A stretch of DNA of 64,000 bases, taken from a virus. Below are positions 18,389-27,480 of the stretch, one piece after another. Within the stretch, counting starts at the first letter, position 1. Each line of letters opens with the position of its first letter. The stretch lies in IMG/VR virus record IMGVR_UViG_3300027782_000025, positions 124,001 to 188,000 of that record, one strand, 5' to 3'. The translations under genes and the position numbers were made by a program. The notes beneath the pieces were generated by a model, which worked only from the letters and a program-made list of their open reading frames with translations, was not told the origin of the DNA and did not search any database.

Positions 18389-19177
18389 CTAATTTATCAC
18401 TAGGATGAATTTTCTGCTCACTCTAGAGGAGCCATCGGGAAGATTTAAAGTGATTTGGTACTGATATGTGCCTTTTAGAAAGTCAGCAGTGTTCACGTCA
18501 TACTGGACGACATAAGGGTTAGAGCGATAGCTTCCCTGTCTTAAACCTATCCGGCAAGCCGCTTTGTCTACCAGAGTTTCACAAAATTGAGTCTGAATTG
18601 TTATTGTCGGACTCAAAAACGGCATTAAGGGATTTACAAGATTAAAGTTATAATCATATAACGGCAGAGGCATCAATCCGACTTCTAAAGTACGCAGTTC
18701 TGGCTGATAGAACTGTTGGTCTATGGGTTCAAATCCAAATCTTATCGTCTGTAACTTATCATTGCAGTACCATGCGTCAGGGAATACCCAGAATCTATGG
18801 CAGCAGCTCAGGTTCGATAATGGCATCGGATCTGTGCCAGCTGTGACAGATTCTCCTATTGGAGTATAATACCATACATCGAAATAAACATCTGGTGCGA
18901 TAAAATCTGCCGGTACCAAAAATGGATAATGGTATTCTCCAACAACATCGGTAGAAACACATAATGGAGCTGGATATTCGGTCGAATCTCTTGGGCTAAT
19001 ATCTATTGTTGCTGCTAGATTAGAAGTTAATACCTCTGATTTATAGATTTCTATTTTAGAAATCTGATATGGCTCAGTAGGCTGACCGGAGTTATAGAAC
19101 TGAACATTCAGGTCTAAGTATTGGCCAAGCCTTCCGGCTATTCTAGGAAACGCAGTTGATAGTGATGAGCAGCTCAT
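18389..19177 (-). CDS. Putative virion protein
   Basis: 262-residue protein, beta-rich, with many Tyr, Pro and Cys residues (SNLSCCHRFWVFPDAWYC). No known motif is seen. The sequence looks like one or two Ig-like or fibre-type domains (YFDVWYYTPIGESV; KGTYQYQITLNLPDGSSRV). It is flanked by the tail-chaperone pair and primase in the tail operon, so a structural role is likely. No clear ribosome-binding site precedes ATG 19177. Confidence 0.6.
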   Translation of the reverse strand: MSCSSLSTAFPRIAGRLGQYLDLNVQFYNSGQPTEPYQISKIEIYKSEVLTSNLAATIDISPRDSTEYPAPLCVSTDVVGEYHYPFLVPADFIAPDVYFDVWYYTPIGESVTAGTDPMPLSNLSCCHRFWVFPDAWYCNDKLQTIRFGFEPIDQQFYQPELRTLEVGLMPLPLYDYNFNLVNPLMPFLSPTITIQTQFCETLVDKAACRIGLRQGSYRSNPYVVQYDVNTADFLKGTYQYQITLNLPDGSSRVSRKFILVIN

Positions 19178-19194
19178 ATCATATATTTGATAGA

Positions 19195-19494
19195 TTAACG
19201 CCTTGGCATACTTGGCATTGAAGGCATAGATGGCATACTAGGCCGAGAAGCGCCAGAAGAAGACTTCTTCTCTGCTTCAGCTTGCTTTTCGTTTTCTTCT
19301 TGTATTCTTTTAAGCCACCAATGTCTATCTTCAGAAGACATAGCAGCCTGCTCGAACAGCGTTAGCTTCCCATATCTCTTAAGAATAAACTGCTGCTCCA
19401 TCAAGTTGCTATATTGTTTATCGTATTCCTCAGGCTTTAACTGGGCGAAAAAAGCTTTCAGATATCGGTAGTTCCGCTTTAAACTCGTGATCAC
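19195..19494 (-). CDS. Tail chaperone second frame (T-like), probable frameshift product
   Basis: Open frame of 99 residues overlapping the end of the preceding gene in a different frame. Independent initiation would need the GTG at 19494, which has no Shine-Dalgarno sequence, so it is probably reached by ribosomal frameshifting from the upstream frame. It contains a short helical segment around LTLFEQAAMSSEDRHWWLKRI, a pattern seen in the T part of tail assembly chaperones, and ends in a low-complexity tail with four SMP repeats. A fused product would be about 413 residues. Confidence 0.7.
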   Translation of the reverse strand: MITSLKRNYRYLKAFFAQLKPEEYDKQYSNLMEQQFILKRYGKLTLFEQAAMSSEDRHWWLKRIQEENEKQAEAEKKSSSGASRPSMPSMPSMPSMPRR

Positions 19495-20437
19495 AATGTG
19501 GACAAGTGATGATAACGGTAGTGTCTATACCGGGTGAATGCTCTCTTACCCATTCTCGTATGGTCGACGTGTCTGTAGAGTGAAGTTTTTGTACAAAAGA
19601 ACGAATTGCGATCTGATCTGTGATGCCCATCACACTAGTGATCATTTTTTCAAGATTTTCGGTTATAGAATCGTCAAGATTATTATTGTCTATCTTCTGT
19701 TTATTTCGCTGAGAAGGTAGAGTACCTCCGGATCTAACTGAATTACCAGGTTTAGTATATGCCTGCTTTCTGAATTTTCTTTGCGAAAGAATTTCATTCG
19801 CATCGGATGCCCTTAAAAACCTAACGCCGACGAATACTTCTCGGTTGGTTACTTTAGACATGTATGGTAATATTACCTTAAATGGCTCTCTGCCAACAGA
19901 AGCATCAGCCCAAGCGATCGTGTTGGCTAAATCATTCAAGTCATATTTATGCGTTGATGAAGCATCGCAACTAGGGCAACCGATCATAAATTCATACATA
20001 TTACCATGAGTGATACCTCTAAGGAAATAGAGAAGAAATACTCTATCACCAAGCAATAAATCAGCCGGATCGAAACCGTTCGGAAATTTACAGCATTCTC
20101 TAAAGAGGTAATCGATAGACTGGCCGCTCTGCGCTAAACGTTGCGTAGCCAACACTTTTTCGGCCGTCTGGCCCATGGCTTTAACCATCACGACGCCATC
20201 TGGCCAATTATAATAAATCCCTTTGCTGGGCAGTGTACATTCTTCCCAAGGTATTAACTTATCTTCTGGCAATGCGATTAATTGTCGTAAAAATTCTTCA
20301 TTGCTGCCGCCACCTAGTAGGTTTTGAAGATCTGGATTATGGGCTTCCATCCTTACATCTTGATCGCCTTCTTCTCTTTCAGGTTTTGGTTTACTTTTGG
20401 CGCTGCCGCTAAGTGGAATATCCTCTTCTTGTGCCAT
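19430..20437 (-). CDS. Tail/baseplate assembly chaperone (gp26-like), first frame
   Basis: 335-residue protein of the T4 gp26-like baseplate-assembly group. The typical N-terminal segment (ALPEDKLIPWEECTLPSKG) is followed by a helical body and two Cys pairs: GCPSCDAS (about residue 162) and TCPHCDHEF (about residue 312), spaced as a zinc site. The gene lies between the tube genes and the tape measure region, where tail assembly chaperones are found in contractile tails. The last 65 bases overlap another open frame through a run of six T (see frameshift site). AGGGA lies eight bases before the start codon. Confidence 0.7.
   Translation of the reverse strand: MAQEEDIPLSGSAKSKPKPEREEGDQDVRMEAHNPDLQNLLGGGSNEEFLRQLIALPEDKLIPWEECTLPSKGIYYNWPDGVVMVKAMGQTAEKVLATQRLAQSGQSIDYLFRECCKFPNGFDPADLLLGDRVFLLYFLRGITHGNMYEFMIGCPSCDASSTHKYDLNDLANTIAWADASVGREPFKVILPYMSKVTNREVFVGVRFLRASDANEILSQRKFRKQAYTKPGNSVRSGGTLPSQRNKQKIDNNNLDDSITENLEKMITSVMGITDQIAIRSFVQKLHSTDTSTIREWVREHSPGIDTTVIITCPHCDHEFKAELPISESFFRPVKA
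19448..19453 (-). other. Probable programmed frameshift site (T6 run)
   Basis: On the minus strand AGC TTT TTT CGC is read in the first frame; the second frame reads GCT TTT TTC. Moving between them is a +1 (or -2) shift on six consecutive T. The first frame ends six codons later at TGA 19430. No strong start signal opens the second frame, which supports frameshifting. Lambda, Mu and many other phages use this device to make G and G-T tail chaperones. Confidence 0.55.
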
Positions 20438-20502
20438 GTCGGTTTCCCTAAAATAAGATAGAACTATTTGTACTATTATATGTACAGTCTAGAATTGTCT
20501 CG

Positions 20503-21045
20503 TTAATCTTCAGCATAAAGAGCAAAATCGTAAGATATGGTAGCTTCTACTACTTTTATATCACTGCTAGTATATGATAGATCACCGAATTTTATAGATT
20601 TTGGCCAACTTTGGTTTAAAGTGTAAGTCTGGCGTGAAGAAACAGACGGCGTATAAACCAATATTTTACTTTCCTTCTTGTAAGAAGATGCCAAAGCCAT
20701 ACCATATTTAAATGTAAAGACTGAATTCATCCAGATTTTCATTATCTTTAATAGGCCGAAGTTATCATACCAAGTCATCGAAATATCGTCCCAATTTACT
20801 TTCTTGGCGAATTTATATTCGACACTAGAGCCTAAAACCTTTTCTTCTTCTACGGTAAACGTAGGTAGCTTGCAATCTTTAAGTGCCAATAAAGATTTAG
20901 GGCCTGGCTTGTTTTCTAATGTCTGATCCAATATTTTCGACACATCCCAAAAGAAATTTGTATAATACTCATCAGTAACAGTGTTTAAATTAAAGTTAAC
21001 AGGAGCTTTATTTTGCTTTGTGTCGCCGATAATAAATCCTGGCAA
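20503..21045 (-). CDS. Tail tube-like protein C
   Basis: 180-residue protein starting MPGF, like the two genes upstream. The middle (VNWDDISMTWYDNFGLLKIMKIWMNSV) resembles gp19-family tube proteins, where a W-D-D-I-x-x-x-W-Y-D stretch is conserved. It is the most divergent of the three MPGF proteins. It may form a special ring (initiator or terminator) or a minor tube. Confidence 0.7.
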   Translation of the reverse strand: MPGFIIGDTKQNKAPVNFNLNTVTDEYYTNFFWDVSKILDQTLENKPGPKSLLALKDCKLPTFTVEEEKVLGSSVEYKFAKKVNWDDISMTWYDNFGLLKIMKIWMNSVFTFKYGMALASSYKKESKILVYTPSVSSRQTYTLNQSWPKSIKFGDLSYTSSDIKVVEATISYDFALYAED

Positions 21046-21075
21046 TTTTACTACTCCTATGATAACATGCTTTAG

Positions 21076-21714
21076 CTAATCAAAACCTGTCATATTTGGA
21101 CTTTTGGTCTCTTTAACATCTAAATAGCGTAAAGTAACGGATACGCTACCTATAGAATCAGCTTCATAATCAAGATTTGATGGTGTCACATTTAAAGGAA
21201 AGCAGTGGAATAGCTCATAAATATGTATGTATCGCCCTTTACCGTCTAATAGCGCTAGTTTAGCATCAAATGAATAGTCTTTAAATTTAGAATAAATGCT
21301 TTGCTCTGACTTAAAGACTAATTTTCTCATCCATTCATATATTCTAACAGCAGGACCGTCAGTCCAAGATATTGGTCCCAATATTTCGTTAAATTCTAGT
21401 TTAATAGGGTTGTGTTTAAATTTACCAGGCCTATACATAGTACGAGGCCCATTATGGATTGAAATTTCTTCAAAATCCATCGTGGGCCTATCACACTTTT
21501 TTAAATAAATTAAGAGATTTCCTGGTGCATCAGAAGACAAAGCACCATTGAAAGCCCGAGCATCAAGAGCAGGTAATAACTCAAACAGCCAGCGATAAGT
21601 TCTGGCTGTTTCTAATAAGTGATTAGGCGTGTTGGTAACTGCATAATCAATACTTTTATTACTTTTATCAGCATTACACTTCGATTTTTCAATCGGAATA
21701 TAAAATCCTGGCAT
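21076..21714 (-). CDS. Tail tube-like protein B
   Basis: 212-residue MPGF-starting protein. The motif LLETARTYRWLFEL parallels NVMETRRTYRWYFET in the upstream gene, and NPIKLEFNEILGPISWTDGPAVRIYEWM parallels CTLTWYDVEQDPNISQGLYVW, so these are paralogues. The insert around residues 50-100 differs. A tube subunit or tube-end ring is likely. Confidence 0.72.
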   Translation of the reverse strand: MPGFYIPIEKSKCNADKSNKSIDYAVTNTPNHLLETARTYRWLFELLPALDARAFNGALSSDAPGNLLIYLKKCDRPTMDFEEISIHNGPRTMYRPGKFKHNPIKLEFNEILGPISWTDGPAVRIYEWMRKLVFKSEQSIYSKFKDYSFDAKLALLDGKGRYIHIYELFHCFPLNVTPSNLDYEADSIGSVSVTLRYLDVKETKSPNMTGFD

Positions 21715-21729
21715 AAAATATTACGCCTT

Positions 21730-22320
21730 TTAGCTAGGCTGTGAGCAATTCGAGCCCAAAGGACCAGGAATTTGAGGATTAGCGCACTTGCGGATAGCTC
21801 TATCGTATCGCATGGTCGCATCGCAAGTCAAGATAGCATCGCCGGTATAGTCTAGTTCTTGCCAATTAAAATTGGTTGGCCAAGTACCATACATATCCCA
21901 TTGCTCATTGGTATTACCCGCCCCATCAACCAATTTAAGGGTTGCTGTCTTTTTATAATTCTTAGGGTGGTTTACGCCAATAGTGTCCAAGCGACAAACT
22001 GACTCTAGCCAAACATACAAGCCCTGAGATATATTAGGATCTTGTTCTACATCATACCAAGTCAAAGTACATGCTTCCCATTCTTGCTTACCAGCGTAAT
22101 AAGCCTTTTCCTGTTGGTGCTGCATGTCTAGTTCAGAGAATTTAAATGTTGGTCTCTTGGCTTTTTGTAATACCAACAGCTCCTTGGGAGTCCAAGCTGA
22201 CCCGCCTCGGCCGATGGTTTCGAAGTACCATCGGTATGTCCTTCTAGTTTCCATGACGTTTGAAGGCGAATTTGCTCCAAACATCCCACCACCGATCTGT
22301 CCAATATTAAATCCTGGCAT
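21730..22320 (-). CDS. Tail tube protein, gp19-like
   Basis: 196-residue protein, directly downstream of the sheath gene, the standard place for the major tail tube subunit. It carries family features: RRTYRWYFET near residue 26, KRPTFKFSELDM (about residues 54-65) and CTLTWYDVE. The C-terminus ends CSQPS. It is the first of three related MPGF proteins. Confidence 0.82.
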   Translation of the reverse strand: MPGFNIGQIGGGMFGANSPSNVMETRRTYRWYFETIGRGGSAWTPKELLVLQKAKRPTFKFSELDMQHQQEKAYYAGKQEWEACTLTWYDVEQDPNISQGLYVWLESVCRLDTIGVNHPKNYKKTATLKLVDGAGNTNEQWDMYGTWPTNFNWQELDYTGDAILTCDATMRYDRAIRKCANPQIPGPLGSNCSQPS

Positions 22321-22343
22321 TATGAATCTCCTTTAGAATGTTT

Positions 22344-25235
22344 TTAGATAGTTACAAGGCCAGCAGCAGCCAAAGACTCTTCTGCTGCAAAAGAAGCACC
22401 AGTCTTCAATACAGCCATGTTTAGAACAATAAATTCGACGGACTTGGTAGGTTGTAAGAACACCGAAACCCACAGTTCATTCCTGTCAATCCTTTCAGGA
22501 GTATTGTTTGATGCATCAACGACCACTTTATAGCCAGTTAGACCCCTTCTTGAAGCAATCTCCGAAAGGAAAGGGTTTACTACACTAAAAACCTGCGCCC
22601 AAAGAGTGCGGTCATTAGGTTCGAAAATGAACTGTCGTAAAATGGAGGTCAAATTCTTCTTGATATAAATCATTAACATTCTAACATTAACTCTATCGAG
22701 AGCAGTTGGTGAACGTTGAAGTGTTCGCTGGCCCCAGACAACTATGCCATCCTGAGCGAAGCTAACAATTGGGTTAACACTATTACCAGATCCATATAAC
22801 AAATCCCTTTCGGACTGGGTGGGGTTGTATTCAACAGCAAGGGCTGTTTGAATCCTACCACGTCGTAGACCGGCTGGTGCAAACCAAACTTCAGTATTCT
22901 GGGCAGTCCTTGAGAAAATACCTGCGACATGGCCAGAAGGAGGTACCCAGCGTTCTTCAGCGCTGAATTGGTCAAAGATTCTTAGCCAACTCCAATACAA
23001 AGCACCATACGAACTATTAATTGCATGATCAAGGTCATCATAGAGAAGACCATTATGCCAATCAATAGCCTGCTGTGGTCTTAGTCCAATTGGAGGATCT
23101 ACTAAGAATAAAACATCGCCTCGATTTTCGCAAAGCTGCAGCGCAGATCCGATCACAGCACCAGAGCTAAACCCAGGAATAGCAAGTAACATAATATCAA
23201 AAGCTTCTGGGTTTTGGAAAGCATAAAGTCCAGAACTTGTGGCGGGATTTCCAATGACTGCAGCATCAAGGTATGTCGCTGAATCTGCTGGGTCGGTTGG
23301 AATACCATTAGCCATGCCTCTAAACTGTCTATTGCTAAAAGAGGCTGGTTGCCTGATCTCGCCGTCACCAACATAGGAAGGACGTTCGATCCAATTTATG
23401 GTCCCATTGCCATTATTACCACCTATCGATGAACCAGGGTTAATGATATTGGCGATATAACGAGCATCAGCAGGATCGAATGAAACATCAGATATGGAAT
23501 CGACAGCATAACCAGACGAATCTTTAACAGTAATAATATATTTCTGGCTTGTTGAAGCATTGTTAGTATTAACAAGCTGTACACCGACCGTAAAGCCAGA
23601 ATACGTGTCTCTAACTGCGTCATATTTTCCGACCCACGTTCCAGCAGAAGTACCGACAAACCAACCCACAATGCTCTGATAATACGCAGCATCTTGGGCA
23701 CATTCGTCAGAAGTAGGATCTGTTACACATGATAGAGGTACTGTAGGATCATCGCTTTCCACAGGCATTAGAACACGTTCGTCTGAAAATCCGCGGTATG
23801 CTCCACCATAAGGGTAAAGCAAACCGACTTCTTCAGTAAAGCGTAAAGATTTAATATTAGTATAATTAGCTAGTAAAAACAAAGAATCTAATTCGTTGTT
23901 CGGCGTAGTAGCGATTACAATTACCATACCGGAAGAGTTCGGTACATTAATAGCAAAGGATTCATAATAATCCAATCCAGCCACCGTACCAAAGACATTT
24001 AATTGGCCAGCAATATTATCGGCTGTCTGGGCTAAACCAGCTACCAGATTTGCGGTAATAGTAAAGCTCGAAGAAGGAGATACTATCTTTAAAACCAATT
24101 GGTTATTGTCGGTGGTTATGTCATAAGGATCAGTCTTGGTTGAAATCACTCGCGCTCGTGGTATATCATATTGATACAACGAGACTCCAAGCGTTAAAGA
24201 CCAAGCTTCGCCATTGACTATTTGAATCCTATCGCCGTTTGCTGTCGATCTTATCTGTGGCACCACTGCCCCCGATTCATCAACCGCTGCAACAAACACA
24301 AAGTCGTGGCCGCCAGTGGTACCTAGCACATTATTTAAAGCATCGACTAGATCAGCAGTATTATCATAAGTCCCAGCACCAATGACATCATCATATGAAT
24401 GTGCTATGCCTTCGACAGCGATCCTAAATTTTCTATTATTAGGAGTTAGTTCGAATTGGAACATATCACCAGCACTAATTCGACCAGCGCTAACTGTGAT
24501 GATACCTGAAAGTATAGCACCCTGCACCACAAAAGAGCTAGAAGTGCCGGTGTTCGAACCATCAACCAGAGTACCTTCGGCGACTAGATAGCTCGGATCT
24601 GAGCTGTCATAAGAAGTGTCAACAACACGATAGTCGGCACCGTTTATCTTATAATGTGAATTGGTCGCAGGGTTTATATCTGTGTTACTAGTAACTTCTA
24701 AAACATAAGTAGCTGACAAGACACCGGCATAAGTCCCAGAGACTGAAAGACTAGCTTCTGTTGTGGGAGAAGTAGACTCTGAGGTAGCATTTTGGAATAT
24801 TGGTGTCGATATGCTGGCATTATGAAATACAACGGGATCAGCAACTGTTGGCCTACGTAAGTTAATTCTACCGTAGTCGATTCCAGTGAAGACTGGAATT
24901 CGACCCCAGCCGTACGTTCGGTTAGGAGTGTTATCGATGCTAATGTCTATCAATCTTGTTGGTAAAGCGGTAGAATATTCTACACCAACTCTCATTATAT
25001 AACAAGAATCGCCATCTTCCATGTATGCAAGAACCGCATACATGAGATAACTTTCTACAAACGGTGTGCCGAAAGTATTGATTGCAGATTCAGCGCCAGA
25101 AATAAACGTGGGGGTATTTATTGGTCCTCGTTGAGCAGTACCGATGAAAGCGGGGCGAAGCGGCCCAGCGTTAGAAGCTACAAGCGAAAGGTCTATTTCA
25201 CGAGGATATACACCAGGTGATAGATATACTGCCAT
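22344..25235 (-). CDS. Tail sheath protein
   Basis: 963-residue contractile sheath protein. The N-terminus has LSPGVYPREIDLS and FIGTAQRGPINTPTFI, and the C-terminal domain has GYKVVVDASNNTPERIDRNE followed by VFLQPTKSVEFIVLNM, the signature of phage sheath proteins. The large size (T4 gp18 is 659 residues) comes from beta-rich insertions between about residues 130 and 560, which would decorate the outside of the tail. GAGGAG lies upstream of ATG 25235. The gene immediately precedes the tube genes. Confidence 0.95.
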   Translation of the reverse strand: MAVYLSPGVYPREIDLSLVASNAGPLRPAFIGTAQRGPINTPTFISGAESAINTFGTPFVESYLMYAVLAYMEDGDSCYIMRVGVEYSTALPTRLIDISIDNTPNRTYGWGRIPVFTGIDYGRINLRRPTVADPVVFHNASISTPIFQNATSESTSPTTEASLSVSGTYAGVLSATYVLEVTSNTDINPATNSHYKINGADYRVVDTSYDSSDPSYLVAEGTLVDGSNTGTSSSFVVQGAILSGIITVSAGRISAGDMFQFELTPNNRKFRIAVEGIAHSYDDVIGAGTYDNTADLVDALNNVLGTTGGHDFVFVAAVDESGAVVPQIRSTANGDRIQIVNGEAWSLTLGVSLYQYDIPRARVISTKTDPYDITTDNNQLVLKIVSPSSSFTITANLVAGLAQTADNIAGQLNVFGTVAGLDYYESFAINVPNSSGMVIVIATTPNNELDSLFLLANYTNIKSLRFTEEVGLLYPYGGAYRGFSDERVLMPVESDDPTVPLSCVTDPTSDECAQDAAYYQSIVGWFVGTSAGTWVGKYDAVRDTYSGFTVGVQLVNTNNASTSQKYIITVKDSSGYAVDSISDVSFDPADARYIANIINPGSSIGGNNGNGTINWIERPSYVGDGEIRQPASFSNRQFRGMANGIPTDPADSATYLDAAVIGNPATSSGLYAFQNPEAFDIMLLAIPGFSSGAVIGSALQLCENRGDVLFLVDPPIGLRPQQAIDWHNGLLYDDLDHAINSSYGALYWSWLRIFDQFSAEERWVPPSGHVAGIFSRTAQNTEVWFAPAGLRRGRIQTALAVEYNPTQSERDLLYGSGNSVNPIVSFAQDGIVVWGQRTLQRSPTALDRVNVRMLMIYIKKNLTSILRQFIFEPNDRTLWAQVFSVVNPFLSEIASRRGLTGYKVVVDASNNTPERIDRNELWVSVFLQPTKSVEFIVLNMAVLKTGASFAAEESLAAAGLVTI

Positions 25236-25273
25236 ATTTAACTCCTCTTTTTTTAATGCTGTTCCAACTTACA

Positions 25274-25588
25274 TTAATTTTGCTTAGAATTTTTCGAACC
25301 AGAATCATAGATTATCTTAATAAATCCCTTTTTTTGAAGATTTTCCATCTGGTCTTCTCTTAAATGGTCGAGGGGCAATAAAGCATGCTGTCCAGGATTT
25401 AGACGAATTTGTTGTTCATAACGATAAAAGCTCGTGCCGGGGGGGCGCATTTGAAGTGGAATCATCTGTTTGCAACTGTTAAAAACTCTAACCATTCTTG
25501 TAGATTTAACGTCCTCAATAACAGCGTCCTGTACAGAAGGACGTCTAACTATTTTATTAGATTTTTGTTTTTTCTTTCTGTCTTCCAT
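25274..25588 (-). CDS. Small basic protein, unknown
   Basis: 104-residue, Lys/Arg/Gln-rich protein (N-terminus RKKKQKSNKIVRRP) located between the tail-completion and sheath genes. No domain is recognised. Position and charge suggest a small virion or assembly protein. The 38-base gap to the sheath gene holds the sheath ribosome-binding site. Confidence 0.55.
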   Translation of the reverse strand: MEDRKKKQKSNKIVRRPSVQDAVIEDVKSTRMVRVFNSCKQMIPLQMRPPGTSFYRYEQQIRLNPGQHALLPLDHLREDQMENLQKKGFIKIIYDSGSKNSKQN

Positions 25589-25599
25589 TATTTATTCTC

Positions 25600-26376
25600 T
25601 TAAGTAGGTGTATAATATGCTGTTACTTGGCCGACAACGGTTGGTACCACCACTTGAGGCAATGGCAACCAAGCTTCCGCTGTAAAACTGAAATCATATT
25701 TAACCTTGGCCATAGAATCATTGCCTATTTCTTTATCACTATTATCAGCGGCACTGTTTAACTTCATCTGCACATTTCCGACAAGCTTCCCGTCGAACAT
25801 TCGCAGCTCTGCCAATGGATTAAAACGCGTCAAAACTTGATATAATATGTACTCTGCATCTCTCTTGTGTTCAGCCCAGACACCCATTTCATAGGTAACA
25901 TTGTAGGGAACTGGACGATAAAGCTTTGCCACCATAGAACCAGAGGTGTTTAAATACCTATTACCCATTGATAAATAAGTAGGACTAAATTTATCTTTAT
26001 TAAATTCGTGCGACGTCCGGCTAATAGCAGCGACAGGTAATTTGGTTCTACCGTCTTTTAAATCTCCTCGCCAGACTAAAATCGATTTGCTACCGCCAGC
26101 TATCCTAACCTTCATGAATCTGTAGGCATCTTTAGTAGGAACCCTTATACCGGTCCAATATTGCTTAACTGCTTCGTCAAGCGCCCTGAACCCAGGCGTA
26201 ATAAAATCCTCAACGTATTGAGGATAAGTTTTATATTCATCGCCCGTTAATGTCAGTCTGCCGCCCTGACTGTCGCTAAGCTGGCTCACTGCTGCATCCC
26301 TTGGAAGCCCGAAGGGAACATTTTGCAGCGTTTGCGGATTTATAGTGGTATCATGATTAAAATCATAGAGCGCCAT
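25600..26376 (-). CDS. Tail sheath stabiliser/completion protein, gp15-like
   Basis: 258-residue protein similar to T4 gp15, the ring on top of the tail that joins the neck. The clearest family segment is LYRPVPYNVTYEMGVWAEHKRDAEYILYQVLTRFNP (about residues 155-190), where PVPYN and the following D/Q/F-x-P positions match the group; LPVAAISR about residue 120 corresponds to its LPRxS element. It lies two genes upstream of the sheath. Start overlaps the previous stop by 14 bases. Confidence 0.7.
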   Translation of the reverse strand: MALYDFNHDTTINPQTLQNVPFGLPRDAAVSQLSDSQGGRLTLTGDEYKTYPQYVEDFITPGFRALDEAVKQYWTGIRVPTKDAYRFMKVRIAGGSKSILVWRGDLKDGRTKLPVAAISRTSHEFNKDKFSPTYLSMGNRYLNTSGSMVAKLYRPVPYNVTYEMGVWAEHKRDAEYILYQVLTRFNPLAELRMFDGKLVGNVQMKLNSAADNSDKEIGNDSMAKVKYDFSFTAEAWLPLPQVVVPTVVGQVTAYYTPT

Positions 26377-26671
26377 AGGTTTTTACCATTTCTGTGATTT
26401 TGGTGGCATCTAAATCTCTTATATAATGTTCAGTGTCGGTTTTTTGGGCTTTAAGCTCATCGACCGTCGGATATTCTTTTTTACCAACCAACACCTTTTC
26501 TACTATACCAGCATTATCTGTAGAATCCGAAATTTCTACTTGAATATCCATTTTGGATTTAAATTCGTCCTTTATACCTTCAGATACAGCTGGTATAATC
26601 TCTTTTATTTTAGCCATAGCCAATAATTTCATTTTCCTTATATCATCAGAGAGACTCACGGTAAGCTCCAT
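26363..26671 (-). CDS. Hypothetical small neck-region protein
   Basis: 102-residue Lys-, Glu- and Ile-rich protein without a recognised motif. It overlaps both neighbours (26 bases with the gene upstream, 14 bases downstream), so it is translated within the head-tail connection cluster. An alternative start at Met14 (ATG 26632) follows AAGG, at a spacing of only three bases. It may be a head-tail joining or completion protein. Confidence 0.5.
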   Translation of the reverse strand: MELTVSLSDDIRKMKLLAMAKIKEIIPAVSEGIKDEFKSKMDIQVEISDSTDNAGIVEKVLVGKKEYPTVDELKAQKTDTEHYIRDLDATKITEMVKTYGAL

Positions 26672-27272
26672 TGGTCTTAATTATTTCTATATCGCCCACT
26701 ATATCTTTTATAGGTCTTACAGTGATATCAGCAGTAATAGATTCTAACTTACACGAAAGATAAAGCCAATTATAGCGGAAATTGCCGGAAGGTGCAGCGT
26801 TGGTTACTCTAAAGAAACGAGGTGCTAAGTCTACTTGAGCGCTATTGTAAGGAATTCTAATCACATCACCAGCCCGCAACATCCTTTCGCGGCAGACCAT
26901 ATATATTTGTCTGTGGCTTAGAGATATTTCCATTTTATTTTCTACATCTACACCAGATTTTTTTAGTTCTAACTCTATCGGAGAAGGCTTAAAAAATGCT
27001 TTGATCTTAAATGGATTCCAATATGTAGGGTCGGCGTCTTCTTCCCACACTTCACTAACGTCATCATTATTTGTTCTTAAAAAAATGTTAACTTCTGCGC
27101 CGACTATATTTATGCTCTCATCGACTAATTTTCTTGCCATTTTTAAATCTGGCGCTTCATTGTCAAACAATGAAAGCGGTGAATTGGTTTGTTCTATATC
27201 ACTCCTAAAATCCTTGGCCGCCGTCATAAAGTCAGGGATATCATCTACGCTTGAAAATCTTTTTTGAGTCAT
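26646..27272 (-). CDS. Putative neck / head-closure protein
   Basis: 208-residue protein. ATG 27272 is chosen because AGGAGG lies five bases upstream; a longer form with 12 more residues is less likely. The sequence is a beta-barrel-like stretch with GDVIRIPYNSAQVDLAPRFFRV and SGNFRYNWLYLSCKLESI, the layout of head-closure (gp13/gp14-like or Hc1-type) proteins. It overlaps the next gene by 26 bases. Function is inferred from position before gp15-like and sheath genes. Confidence 0.55.
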   Translation of the reverse strand: MTQKRFSSVDDIPDFMTAAKDFRSDIEQTNSPLSLFDNEAPDLKMARKLVDESINIVGAEVNIFLRTNNDDVSEVWEEDADPTYWNPFKIKAFFKPSPIELELKKSGVDVENKMEISLSHRQIYMVCRERMLRAGDVIRIPYNSAQVDLAPRFFRVTNAAPSGNFRYNWLYLSCKLESITADITVRPIKDIVGDIEIIKTNGAYRESL

Positions 27273-27468
27273 TGGTGCCTCCTGCAGTATATTTATCTTT
27301 ATCATCATCTAGCAATAACCAGTGGTGGGCTGTTTTATCCTTAGCCACATCAATAGCCGCCTGCTCAGTATCCAATCTATGAATTATTATACCATCGCTG
27401 TTAAACTCAAAATAGTCTTTCCCATCCAGTGTCCAAACGGAGAAAGAAGCTTCGAAATTTTCAATCAT
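27241..27468 (-). CDS. Hypothetical 75-residue protein
   Basis: Small acidic protein. ATG 27468 is preferred because GGAG is eight bases upstream; the frame is open further 5' but that extension is hydrophobic, has no start signal and runs opposite a likely plus-strand gene. Motif TLDGKDYFEF and DTEQAAIDVAKDKTAHHW look like a small mixed alpha/beta fold. It overlaps the neck-like gene by 32 bases. Confidence 0.6.
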   Translation of the reverse strand: MIENFEASFSVWTLDGKDYFEFNSDGIIIHRLDTEQAAIDVAKDKTAHHWLLLDDDKDKYTAGGTNDSKKIFKRR

Positions 27469-27480
27469 CAAAAATACTCC

